NCBI RefSeq assembly: GCF_003977755.1
Contig: NZ_RQWN01000002.1
Span: 496,001-560,000 of the forward strand
Source of the DNA: Haloterrigena salifodinae
Lineage (GTDB): Archaea; Halobacteriota; Halobacteria; Halobacteriales; Natrialbaceae
Reading direction: 5' to 3'
Length of the DNA stretch: 64,000 nucleotides
Shown here: one piece after another, positions 47,060-54,409 of the stretch
Layout of the letters: each line of letters begins with the position of its first letter
Position numbering within the stretch: the stretch's first letter is position 1
Position numbers and translations under genes: made by a program
The notes under the pieces: generated by a model
What the model was told of the DNA's origin: nothing
Seen by the model: only the letters and a program-made list of their open reading frames with translations
Database searches by the model: none

Positions 47060-48214
47060 ATGTCCCTCCCACCAGCTGCGCTCCCCGACGCGGGCTGTCC
47101 GCCCCCACTCCGGGCGCGCGTCGAGCGGTACACGAATCAGGGAGGGCTCATCGGCGCGTTCACCTACGCGCTGACCGTCCTCGAGACCGACGATGAGACC
47201 CTCGCCGCGGCGACCGCGTCGATCCCGACGAATCTCTTCGTCACGAGCAGCCTCCACGACGACGCGATCGACGAGTCGGGCGACTGGAACGCGGCCGATC
47301 GCAAACGCCGGCTGAACGAACGCATCACTCTGGGCGACCTCGTCTTTACGAACGTCGTCGAGGCAGCGCGGTCGCTCCCCGCGTACGCTGATCTGACACC
47401 CGTCCTCGAAACCGTCCGCCAGATCGGGCGGGGGCAACTCGCGGAAGACCACCTCGAGCCGTCGACGGCAACCCTCGAAGACGCCGTCGCCCGCGTCGAC
47501 GCACGCGGGGCCGTCTGGGGCGATCTCGCGGTCGCGCTGGTCGATGCCGTCGCGGACTACTCCAAGACCCAGTGCGAGATGCTCCGTCGACTGACGAGAA
47601 ATGGTATGTTCGTCCTCACCGTCGTGGACGACGTCGAGGACCTGCCCGCGGACGTCGGCAACGGCGTCGCGAACGTGCCGCGTGCGCTCTACGACGGCGA
47701 CCTCTCGACCCGCGAGTCACCGGCCGCCGTCGTCGATGCCTTCCTCGGCTCCGACGCCCCCGATCGTCTCGAAGCGATTCTCGCCGAACGCCGGACCGCA
47801 CTCGGCGCCGACGCCCGCGCGTTTGCAGCGACGCTCGACTGTCCCGAGACCGACGTGCTGGCGGCCGTCCGTCGGGCGCTGTCGTGGTACTGCGATACGG
47901 TCTGTTCGGTGCCGGTCGAGGCGACCGTGCCGCCGGAGCGCCAGCGACGCGTTCGGGCGGAACTGGTCGACGACGAGGCGTCGACGCGGCGGACGCTCGC
48001 GTCGGCCATCGCCGAACTCCCCCTCGAGACCGGATCGCTGCCGGTCGACCTCGACGCGGTCATCGACACCGTCGTCGAACTCCCCGCAGCTCCGCTCGCG
48101 GACGTCCTCAGTATGGTCACGCACGTCGCGACGATCGCCGACGACGTGATGAGCACGTCGCTGGCCGACGCCCTCGACGTTCTCGAGCGACGAGCATCGA
48201 CACCGCAGTCGTAA
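47060..48214 (+). CDS. isoprenoid-synthase-fold (polyprenyl synthetase-like) protein
   Basis: The protein is 384 residues and mostly helical. Two aspartate motifs stand at family-like positions: VTSSLHDDAIDESGDW near residue 65 and FVLTVVDDVEDLPADVGNG near residue 193. These match the HDDxxD and DDxxD Mg-diphosphate sites of trans-prenyl transferases. The flanking sequence is otherwise divergent and the C-terminal 150 residues are unlike FPP/GGPP synthases. It may make or bind a polyprenyl diphosphate. A DGGGP synthase lies 1.5 kb away on the other strand. Confidence 0.65.
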   Translation: MSLPPAALPDAGCPPPLRARVERYTNQGGLIGAFTYALTVLETDDETLAAATASIPTNLFVTSSLHDDAIDESGDWNAADRKRRLNERITLGDLVFTNVVEAARSLPAYADLTPVLETVRQIGRGQLAEDHLEPSTATLEDAVARVDARGAVWGDLAVALVDAVADYSKTQCEMLRRLTRNGMFVLTVVDDVEDLPADVGNGVANVPRALYDGDLSTRESPAAVVDAFLGSDAPDRLEAILAERRTALGADARAFAATLDCPETDVLAAVRRALSWYCDTVCSVPVEATVPPERQRRVRAELVDDEASTRRTLASAIAELPLETGSLPVDLDAVIDTVVELPAAPLADVLSMVTHVATIADDVMSTSLADALDVLERRASTPQS

Positions 48215-48242
48215 TCCGTCGTTCGACCGTCGTCGCTAGCCT

Positions 48243-48653
48243 TCAGGCGGCGAGCCGCCGGTGTTCGACCTTCATACACCGATCCTGGACGACCCGCCGG
48301 CCGTCGTCTTCGGCTCGGGCCGCGGCCTCGTCGTCGCGGATCCCCTGCTGGGTCCAGACGACCGTCACGTCGTCGCGCTCGAGGGCCGCGTCGACGATCC
48401 CGCTGACCTCCTCGCTGGGCCGGAAGATGCAGACGACGTCGATCTCCGCGTCGACTTCGTCGAGCGAATCGTAGACCTCCCGCTCGAAGATTTCGTCGGC
48501 GTACGGGTTGACCGGAATCACGTCGTAGCCGCGCTCGAGCAGGTACTTGGGCACGTCGTGGGCCGCCTTCCCCGGCGTGCTCGAACAGCCCACGACCGCG
48601 ATCGTCTCGTACTCGAGGATCTCCTCGATCTCCTCCGCGGTATCGACTGGCAT
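48243..48653 (-). CDS. CoA-binding (YccU-type) domain protein
   Basis: The protein is 136 residues from ATG at 48653 (MPVDTAEEIEEILEYETI). Rossmann-like CoA-binding domain: IAVVGCSSTPGKAAHDVPKY, YDVIPVNPYADEIFEREVYD, IDVVCIFRPSEEVSGIVDAA and TVVWTQQGIRDDEAA. Stand-alone members are thought to bind CoA or nucleotides, often in acyl-CoA metabolism. Its 3' end faces the prenyl-synthase-like gene with a 28-bp gap. Confidence 0.88.
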   Translation of the reverse strand: MPVDTAEEIEEILEYETIAVVGCSSTPGKAAHDVPKYLLERGYDVIPVNPYADEIFEREVYDSLDEVDAEIDVVCIFRPSEEVSGIVDAALERDDVTVVWTQQGIRDDEAAARAEDDGRRVVQDRCMKVEHRRLAA

Positions 48654-48751
48654 GGTAGTCTCAAGTACGCGCTCGGCGCTGAAACGTTTCGGGGTCTCGT
48701 ACCGCCGGTACCTGACTCGAGATGGGATGGTCACTGCACTGCGTCGAACGC

Positions 48752-48826
48752 CACGAAAGCCCACCCGCGGTGGCACGACCGGCCAGCCGACTCGGATGAG
48801 ACTGAAAGAGCCAGGGCTTTCGTGGT
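48752..48826. repeat. long inverted repeat CCACGAAAGCCC
   Basis: CCACGAAAGCCC (48752-48763) and GGGCTTTCGTGG (48815-48826) are exact inverted copies separated by 51 bp, in the 272-bp gap between the CoA-binding and RecA-like genes. The right arm extends as TGTTTGCAGTCGATGCAGG. Such strings are common between haloarchaeal genes and may be decayed mobile-element ends. Confidence 0.5.
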
Positions 48827-48925
48827 GTTTGCAGTCGATGCAGGAGTCCCAATGAACCCCTAACGCGCGATATCAGCGCTCGGAAAACGAAACGTGAAGC
48901 CAGCGGTCGCGAACGAGACTGCTAC

Positions 48926-49558
48926 TCAACTCGAGAGGCCGGCGGTCCGAATCTCGGGTTCCTCGCCGTCGGTGGGCTCTTCGAGTTCGATGACGGCGTC
49001 GAACAGCTGTTTGAGCGTGTTCATGGTCTGGTCGTCGTGGGCCGTCGAGTCGATGACGTACAATCCCATGGCGTCGGCGCTCTGGATCCGGCCCGTGAAG
49101 ACGTGGAGGAACCGGAACACGGTCTGGAGATCGGAGTACATCAGCAGCGTCGACACCGAGTGTAACAGTACGCGGTTCTCGGTCAGGCCGTGGCCCTCGT
49201 AAAATTCCTGGAGGAACTCCGAGAGTTTAATCCCGATACCGGTCATGTCGACCGGCGAGGAGGCGTACTTGATCCGCGGATCGTCGTCGACGGTACCGAT
49301 CCCGCGCTGTTTCGTGACGCAGTCGACGATCCCGACGTCCGGATCGACGCCCGCCTCGAGCGAGTCGGTGAACGTCTCGAGAACCTTGTCGGCGCTGTCT
49401 TTGGTCGTCACGACGATCGAACCGTTACCACGGTTGGCGCCGCTGGCGAGGATGTCGAAGGCGATCTCGCGCTTTCCCGTCAGTGGCGGGCCCGCAATGA
49501 GCAGGTTCGTCCCGGGCTCGATGTCGGCGTCCGGGAGGACATCTGCGAGGTCATACAT
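48926..49558 (-). CDS. RecA/KaiC-like (RAD55 family) ATPase
   Basis: The protein is 210 residues. Walker A is GPPLTGKRE in NLLIAGPPLTGKREIAFDIL, with a DCVTKQRGIGTVDDDPRIKY switch region and a Walker-B-like strand (NRVLLHSVSTLLMYSDLQTV). It is shorter than KaiC with one ATPase domain and no Zn finger. Haloarchaeal relatives are annotated as RecA-superfamily ATPases in signal transduction. Start ATG at 49558. Confidence 0.83.
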   Translation of the reverse strand: MYDLADVLPDADIEPGTNLLIAGPPLTGKREIAFDILASGANRGNGSIVVTTKDSADKVLETFTDSLEAGVDPDVGIVDCVTKQRGIGTVDDDPRIKYASSPVDMTGIGIKLSEFLQEFYEGHGLTENRVLLHSVSTLLMYSDLQTVFRFLHVFTGRIQSADAMGLYVIDSTAHDDQTMNTLKQLFDAVIELEEPTDGEEPEIRTAGLSS

Positions 49559-49727
49559 GCCAAATACTCACATCCATACAGCCGTAGTGGAATCCGCTGG
49601 CTACTCCGGCGTGTGATATGAGAATGCGGTATCCAGCTTATATTACTTTTGATTGTACAGGCACAACTATTGCTTATTCCCCACGGTTGTGGGTCGACAA
49701 CCGCCGGCGCTGCCACCGCGAACGGTC

Positions 49728-50582
49728 TCAGAACACGGCGGGCATCGCCGCCGCCCGCCCCACGATAAACGCCAGCGCGGCGAGAAACATCCCATACTTG
49801 AGATGTCCCTGTCCCGCCGTCGGATTCGAGAAACTCTCGTAGGCCGCATAACACATCACGGCGACGGCCGGACCAACCACGACCAGGTACGCGACCCCGA
49901 AGTCCTCGAGGAGGACGTACGGGAGCGGGCTCGCCGCGGCGCCGATCGCGAGCAGCCCCGTCGCGACGTACAGCGCACGGCGCTCCCCGATAGCGATCGG
50001 GAGCGTGTTGAGTCCCTCCTCGCGGTCGCCCTCGACGTCCTCGACGTCCTTGATGATCTCCCGTGTCAGCGTCGTGATCGCCGAGAGTAGGAAGAGAACG
50101 GCCGCGGGCGCCATGTCGCCCACCGCGGCGGCCCCGAAGAGGAACGAACTCCCGACGAGGTAGGCGACCAGCGCGTTCCCGACTCCCGGCAGCCCCTTGA
50201 AGACCTCCGTGTACGCCACCAGCGCGACGAGGTTGATCCCCGCGATGGCCAGCGCCGCCGGCGGGAGCGTCACCGCGAGCGCGACGGCCGCGCCGAAGCA
50301 GACGAGACTGAACGCGAGCGCGCCGCGCGGACTCACCGCTCCGCGGGGAATCGGCCTGTCGGGCTGGTTGATTCGGTCGATCTCCCGATCGAAGTAGTCG
50401 TTGATCGCGTTGCCGGCGCCGACCGCGAGCGCCGTGGCGGCGACCGCCGTCGCGACCCGAACCGGCTGGTCGACGACGCCGCCCGCGACGAACGCGCCGA
50501 TGAATGGCAAGACGCTCGCCGCGATCACGTTCACCGGCCGCGTCAACTCGAGGAGTCCGCGGCCCGTCTCGCCTGCTGTCAT
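49728..50582 (-). CDS. ubiA: digeranylgeranylglyceryl phosphate synthase (UbiA family)
   Basis: The protein is 284 residues with about eight membrane helices. First Asp motif NAINDYFDREIDRINQPDRP with PIPRGAVSP; second REIIKDVEDVEGDREEGLNT with LPIAIGERRAL. These are the marks of archaeal UbiA prenyltransferases that attach the second geranylgeranyl chain in ether lipid synthesis. Start ATG at 50582. Confidence 0.92.
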   Translation of the reverse strand: MTAGETGRGLLELTRPVNVIAASVLPFIGAFVAGGVVDQPVRVATAVAATALAVGAGNAINDYFDREIDRINQPDRPIPRGAVSPRGALAFSLVCFGAAVALAVTLPPAALAIAGINLVALVAYTEVFKGLPGVGNALVAYLVGSSFLFGAAAVGDMAPAAVLFLLSAITTLTREIIKDVEDVEGDREEGLNTLPIAIGERRALYVATGLLAIGAAASPLPYVLLEDFGVAYLVVVGPAVAVMCYAAYESFSNPTAGQGHLKYGMFLAALAFIVGRAAAMPAVF

Positions 50583-50765
50583 AGGCTGGACTGGTCAACG
50601 CTGGTGGTTAAACGGTGCGATCCGCCGCGGCGAGACGGCGGGGAGAAAACGGCGGCCTCGAGTCCCCCGCTGTGGCTGGCGACTACGGTAATCGCTGGCG
50701 AGAGCGCGGGTTAGTGGCGGTACGAGACGCGGTGCAAAGTCGCCTCGAGGGGCTGGCGCGGAGCG

Positions 50766-50948
50766 TTACTGCCACTCCTCGAGATCGCACAGCGTGTCGA
50801 CGTCGACCGAGAGCCACTTGGTCACGCGCTCGTCACCGGTGGCGTCGGCCGGGACGGCCGTCCAGACGTCCTCGTCGTCGGTGAGCAACTCGAGCGGCAT
50901 CGCTGCGGCCTGCTCGTCGTCGGGGATGGGGGTCTCGTTTACCGTCAT
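50766..50948 (-). CDS. small acidic haloarchaeal protein (DUF7511-like)
   Basis: The protein is 60 residues. MPLELLTDDEDVWTAVPADA, TGDERVTKWLSVDVDTLCDL matches the haloarchaeal pattern (E-VWT-xPADATGDExxTxW) that I associate with DUF7511. Function unknown. It lies just upstream of the tRNA-Arg hot spot on the opposite strand. Confidence 0.75.
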   Translation of the reverse strand: MTVNETPIPDDEQAAAMPLELLTDDEDVWTAVPADATGDERVTKWLSVDVDTLCDLEEWQ

Positions 50949-51113
50949 GGCACATTCGATCGTTGACTATCCATGACAAAGACCCCCTGAGCCAATTTTC
51001 ACCGACTGAGAAGTGCGGGTAAAGGTCGCGGACTCGTGGTGCGTGTGGTGGTGGCTATCGAAAGCGTCCCAAATCGAGTGACTTATACGGCACCGCCGGA
51101 AATTCAGTGGTGA

Positions 51114-51188
51114 GGGCGCTTAGCTCAGTCTGGACAGAGTACTTGGCTTCGGACCAAGCTGTCGCGGGTTCAAATCCTGCAGCGCCCA
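51114..51188 (+). tRNA. tRNA-Arg (anticodon TCG)
   Basis: Acceptor stem GGGCGCT/AGCGCCC with discriminator A, D-arm GCTCAGTCTGGACAGAGT, anticodon arm CTTGG-CTTCGGA-CCAAG (anticodon TCG at loop positions 3-5) and T-arm GCGGG-TTCAAAT-CCTGC. No intron is seen. CCA is not encoded. Its 3' end is the anchor of several integration events downstream. Confidence 0.97.
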
Positions 51189-51195
51189 TACATTT
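51176..51195 (+). repeat. attachment-site copy 1 (3' end of tRNA-Arg)
   Basis: CCTGCAGCGCCCATACATTT spans the last 13 bases of the tRNA and 7 bases beyond. The identical 20 bp occur at 54014-54033. After it the next ~150 bp (up to about 51345) also resemble the DNA after copies 2 and 3, including CGATTATCGGTCGAACG and the hairpin ATAATCGCC/GGCGATTAT at about 51205-51235. Confidence 0.9.
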
Positions 51196-51391
51196 GACGT
51201 GCAATAATCGCCCGAGAGCGCGGCGATTATCGGTCGAACGACCATCTTCTCTGCTTTCGTTCGATCATCGAACGGACGATTAGGTGCCACCGGGATTCGC
51301 GTATGTCCAAACTGGTCGCCTTCGAGAAAATCGATCACCGATTGACGTACACTCTTCTGTTCGCGCTGGATGAGGCAATAAAGGGCCGAGA

Positions 51392-52300
51392 TCACCCGGT
51401 CAGCTCTGTTCTCTCGTCGAGTGGTTCAGAATCCGCTCTAACCGACGCGTAGATTCGGTCGGCCCACTCACACGCGATCGATGCATCCGTATCGACGAAT
51501 ACCTGCATGAGTCCAGTGGACTCATCGTAGCCCCCGATTCCGATGTGCTCGTCAAAAATAGCCAGACCATACGGGAGCTCGTCACGCGTCCTGAGGGTCA
51601 GGTGCCCGCGACCAACCGCCTCTCGGGCGCGTTCCGGGTACGTCTCGAATAGCTTCTCGACGATGTTGGGCAGATAGACGATTTCGGTGTCGGTCGCTTC
51701 GAAGATCTGGTGGTGGAACTCGCCTAGGACGAGCGGTGCCATGTGCGTCGTGTTGAACCCCCGGAAGGTCTCGGAGTCCTTGAGCAACGATAGGAACCGT
51801 TCGACCGGCTGGTAGGGATCGTCCGGTTTGGCGAGCGTGACCGTCGCGTCCACGAACGGTTCGAGAACGAACTCCTGATGGTCCTCACAGATGACATCCA
51901 ACAGTGGTGACAACCGGTGAACAGTACGCACGTTCGCCTCGAACCGGAGGACCTCGTCGGCAACGGCCTCACCGGCCCCGGTCAACTGGAACCGGCCGTC
52001 GATTTTTTCGACGAACCCCTGTTCGTCGAGCCACTGCGTGAAGCGGTGACTCGTCGCCCGCGAAACGTCCAAACGCTCTTCGATCTCCCGACGATCGAGC
52101 GGCTCGTCGCGGAGTGCTTCTAGGACGGGTCCATGACGAACGATCTCCCCGAGCAAATCCGTATCAACACGCTCGCCCGCTGCGTCGAGCCGTTGGCCGA
52201 GATACTGTTGGTTTCGAGCGTTCTCCAGGACGGCCTCCAGAACCGGTGAACCAGGAGGGTGGTGTTCGTCGGTCGGGTGATCGTCTTCGTGGAACCCCAT
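51392..52300 (-). CDS. HTH regulator with FilR1 (DUF1724) domain, cassette A
   Basis: The protein is 302 residues from ATG at 52300 (MGFHEDDHPTDEHHPPGSPV). Winged HTH at about residues 55-115: LDRREIEERLDVSRATSHRF, TQWLDEQGFVEKIDGRFQLT. C-terminal ligand domain: ETFRGFNTTHMAPLVLGEFH, EIVYLPNIVEKLFETYPE, STGLMQVFVDTDASIACEWA. This is the haloarchaeal/methanogen FilR1-type architecture, cytosolic. A close paralogue is at 62458-63354. The open frame continues far upstream through the opposite gene and is not meaningful. It is likely to control the divergent oxidoreductase. Confidence 0.88.
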   Translation of the reverse strand: MGFHEDDHPTDEHHPPGSPVLEAVLENARNQQYLGQRLDAAGERVDTDLLGEIVRHGPVLEALRDEPLDRREIEERLDVSRATSHRFTQWLDEQGFVEKIDGRFQLTGAGEAVADEVLRFEANVRTVHRLSPLLDVICEDHQEFVLEPFVDATVTLAKPDDPYQPVERFLSLLKDSETFRGFNTTHMAPLVLGEFHHQIFEATDTEIVYLPNIVEKLFETYPERAREAVGRGHLTLRTRDELPYGLAIFDEHIGIGGYDESTGLMQVFVDTDASIACEWADRIYASVRADSEPLDERTELTG

Positions 52301-52405
52301 GGAAACCACTAGTTCGGTAGTGTGTATCACGGATAGTAATTCTATCGTACGCAAAGCGAGAGCCATCTCACTTCCTGAAACAGTGCGTATTCCATCGAAC
52401 ATCTT

Positions 52406-52424
52406 TCCGTGAATGAGGCTAACA
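52406..52424 (+). promoter_or_regulatory. conserved 19-bp block upstream of the oxidoreductase
   Basis: TCCGTGAATGAGGCTAACA ends 23 bp before the ATG at 52448. The cassette C methyltransferase has the same block with one base changed (62330-62348) at exactly the same distance, though the downstream genes are unrelated. The DNA on the regulator side is also conserved. An operator for the paralogous regulators is the simplest reading; an N-terminal coding extension (MNEAN) is the alternative. Confidence 0.6.
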
Positions 52425-52447
52425 GCCACGCAACCGACCAAGCGTAT

Positions 52448-53848
52448 ATGGCACAACCGACGATCGAAGACGAAGAGATTGAACGGTTCGAAGCAACGCT
52501 GCACGGCGACCTCATTCGGCCCGACGACGCCGAGTACGACGACGCCCGCGCAGTCTGGAACGGGATGATCGACAAGTATCCAGAGCTGATTGCGCGGTGT
52601 CGAGGCGCGGCGGACGTCATCCAAGCCGTCGAATTCGCTCGCGAGACCGACCTTCGCGTGGCTGTCCGGGGCGGTGGCCACAACGTCGCTGGGACGGCCG
52701 TCTGTGAAGACGGCCTCGTGATCGACCTTTCGGAGATGAGGGGAGTTCGAGTAGACCCTGATGAACGGACAGTGTGGGTCCAGGGCGGTGCCACGTGGGC
52801 CGACGTTGATTACGAAAGCCAGGCGTTCGGCCTGGCGACTCCTGGCGGTGTCGTTTCGGACACGGGCGTCGCCGGACTTACGCTCGGCGGCGGCATCGGG
52901 CATCTTCGGTGTAAATATGGCTTGACCTGTGACAACCTCGTTTCCGTCGATCTCGTCACGGCCGATAGCGAGTTTCTGACCGCCAGCGAGGAGGAAAACG
53001 AGGAGCTCTTCTGGGGACTTCGCGGTGGCGGCGGCAACTTCGGCGTGGTGACCGGCTTCGAGTTCGAGCTCCACCCAGTCGGGCCGGACGTTGCGACCTG
53101 TCTGGTATTCTACCACGGCGACGACCTGGCGGACGTCTTGTCGGCCTACCGCGAGTACGTCGATTCCGCTCCCCGCGAGGTCAGCACGCTCATCTTCGCC
53201 GGCGAACTCCCCGACGAAGAACTGTTCGATGCCGGCGTTCTCCACGAGCCGAAGTTCGCTATCATGGGGTGTCACTCTGAGGATGTTGAGGTCGGCAAAG
53301 GGGAGCTAGCGCCATTACGGGAATTCGCCGATCCTCTCGCGGACTTCAGCGGGACGATGACCTACGCTGACTTCCAGCGGATTCTCGACGAAGACTATCC
53401 TGACGGGCTGCGTTACTACTGGAAATCGCTGTATCTTGACGGGCTCTCCGAGTCAGCCATCGATCGGATCGCGTATTGGGCCGACGCGGCACCCTCGCCG
53501 CTCTCGACAGTCGATGTCTGGCAACTAGGCGGGACGATTACTGACGTCGGCGTCGAAGAGAACGCGTTCGCCGGCCGGCACGCACCATACCTCCTCGGCG
53601 TTGAGGCGAACTGGGAGGATCCCCAGATAGACGATGCCAACGTGGAATGGGTCCGCGACTGTCTGGCCGACATGCGACAGTTCTCCGACGGTTCGGTCTA
53701 CTTGAACTTCCCGGGCTTCCTGAAGGACAACGACGAAATGATGGAAACCACGTTCGGGTCAACGTACGAGCGGTTAGTGGCGTTGAAAAACGAATACGAT
53801 CCGATGAACCTCTTCAGCCTGAATCAGAACATCAAGCCGACAACATAG
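52448..53848 (+). CDS. FAD-linked oxidase (berberine-bridge-enzyme-like)
   Basis: The protein is 466 residues from ATG at 52448 (MAQPTIEDEEIERFEATLHG); a GTG start 13 codons upstream is possible. The FAD-binding PCMH domain shows RVAVRGGGHNVAGTAVCEDG, WVQGGATWADVDYESQAFGL, GVVSDTGVAGLTLGGGIGHL and ELFWGLRGGGGNFGVVTGFE. The berberine-bridge C-terminal region has YDPMNLFSLNQNIKP. The bicovalent-FAD His is present in RGGGHN; a Cys before the GHL motif is not obvious. It oxidises an unknown alcohol, amine or sugar. It is divergent from the FilR1-type regulator. Confidence 0.9.
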   Translation: MAQPTIEDEEIERFEATLHGDLIRPDDAEYDDARAVWNGMIDKYPELIARCRGAADVIQAVEFARETDLRVAVRGGGHNVAGTAVCEDGLVIDLSEMRGVRVDPDERTVWVQGGATWADVDYESQAFGLATPGGVVSDTGVAGLTLGGGIGHLRCKYGLTCDNLVSVDLVTADSEFLTASEEENEELFWGLRGGGGNFGVVTGFEFELHPVGPDVATCLVFYHGDDLADVLSAYREYVDSAPREVSTLIFAGELPDEELFDAGVLHEPKFAIMGCHSEDVEVGKGELAPLREFADPLADFSGTMTYADFQRILDEDYPDGLRYYWKSLYLDGLSESAIDRIAYWADAAPSPLSTVDVWQLGGTITDVGVEENAFAGRHAPYLLGVEANWEDPQIDDANVEWVRDCLADMRQFSDGSVYLNFPGFLKDNDEMMETTFGSTYERLVALKNEYDPMNLFSLNQNIKPTT

Positions 53849-53962
53849 GGGGCAGCCAGACATTGCTATTTTCCCGCCAGCCATGATTAATTCGCGTTTC
53901 GCCTACTGTATCTGGTTGGATATATTCATAGGATGTCAGAGCCTTACTTTCAGACATTCGAA

Positions 53963-53983
53963 TTCAGATGTCTCACGCCTGAA
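53963..53983. repeat. terminal hairpin of cassette A
   Basis: TTCAGATGT-CTC-ACGCCTGAA forms a stem with one mismatch and one wobble. The equivalent in cassette C (63424-63444) is TTCGGGCGT-CCC-ACGCCCGAA, perfect. One position shows a compensating G-C to A-T change. In both cassettes it lies 28 bp before the GAGCCTG that begins the att repeat. Confidence 0.65.
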
Positions 53984-54013
53984 AGGTCAATTCGTTCGAT
54001 AGGCGAACCGGAG

Positions 54014-54033
54014 CCTGCAGCGCCCATACATTT
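54014..54033 (+). repeat. attachment-site copy 2
   Basis: CCTGCAGCGCCCATACATTT is identical to the tRNA-Arg 3' end and its first downstream bases. It lacks the rest of the tRNA (preceded by GAACCGGAG). It ends cassette A and begins segment B. The following ~150 bp again show AATAATGGCC/GGCAATTAT and GTGTCACCGGGATTCGCGTA, near-matches to the DNA after copy 1. No gene is supported between 53849 and 54409 apart from these ends. Confidence 0.9.
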
Positions 54034-54409
54034 AGTGTGGAATAATGGCCATAAAGCGTGGCAATTATCTGTCGAACAGGCCTGATTTTGCTTTCGTTCG
54101 ATGGGCTATTGAGCGAGTGGGTGTCACCGGGATTCGCGTACATCCAAACCGGTCAGTAGAGAGAAAATTAATCGCCAATTGGCGGCCGATCATCGCTGGA
54201 GACTACCGCCACCCAAACCCTATCAAAAGTTCTGTGCTGCATCTCTCATGGGGCCCTCGTTTATTTCGCCCCATCAGAACTGAACTAACCGTGAAGTACT
54301 GCGTGCATATCTACCGAGCGCTGGCTCCAAACGATGGGAGTACGAGGGCGAATCACCCACGTGCAGATGAAGACCACATTTAACCGTTCCACCCAACTAC
54401 CGGTTGCCA

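Larger units (their letters stand above)
51189..54013. mobile_element. integrase-less genomic cassette A at tRNA-Arg
   Basis: A 2.8-kb segment bounded by att copies 1 and 2. It holds a divergent pair, a FilR1-type regulator and an FAD oxidoreductase, and no integrase. Its left ~150 bp and right ~60 bp are homologous to the ends of cassette C (60914-63471). The right end contains a hairpin 28 bp before the repeat. Mobility is inferred from the structure. Confidence 0.7.

Noticed and set aside
51392-53275. A 627-codon minus-strand frame covering the regulator and much of the oxidoreductase
   Set aside because: Only the part up to ATG 52300 matches the paralogous regulator; the rest is antisense to the FAD oxidase.
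53849-54409. A second tRNA gene suggested by CTGCAGCGCCC at 54016
   Set aside because: Only the 3' acceptor strand is present; no D-arm, anticodon arm or 5' acceptor strand precedes it.
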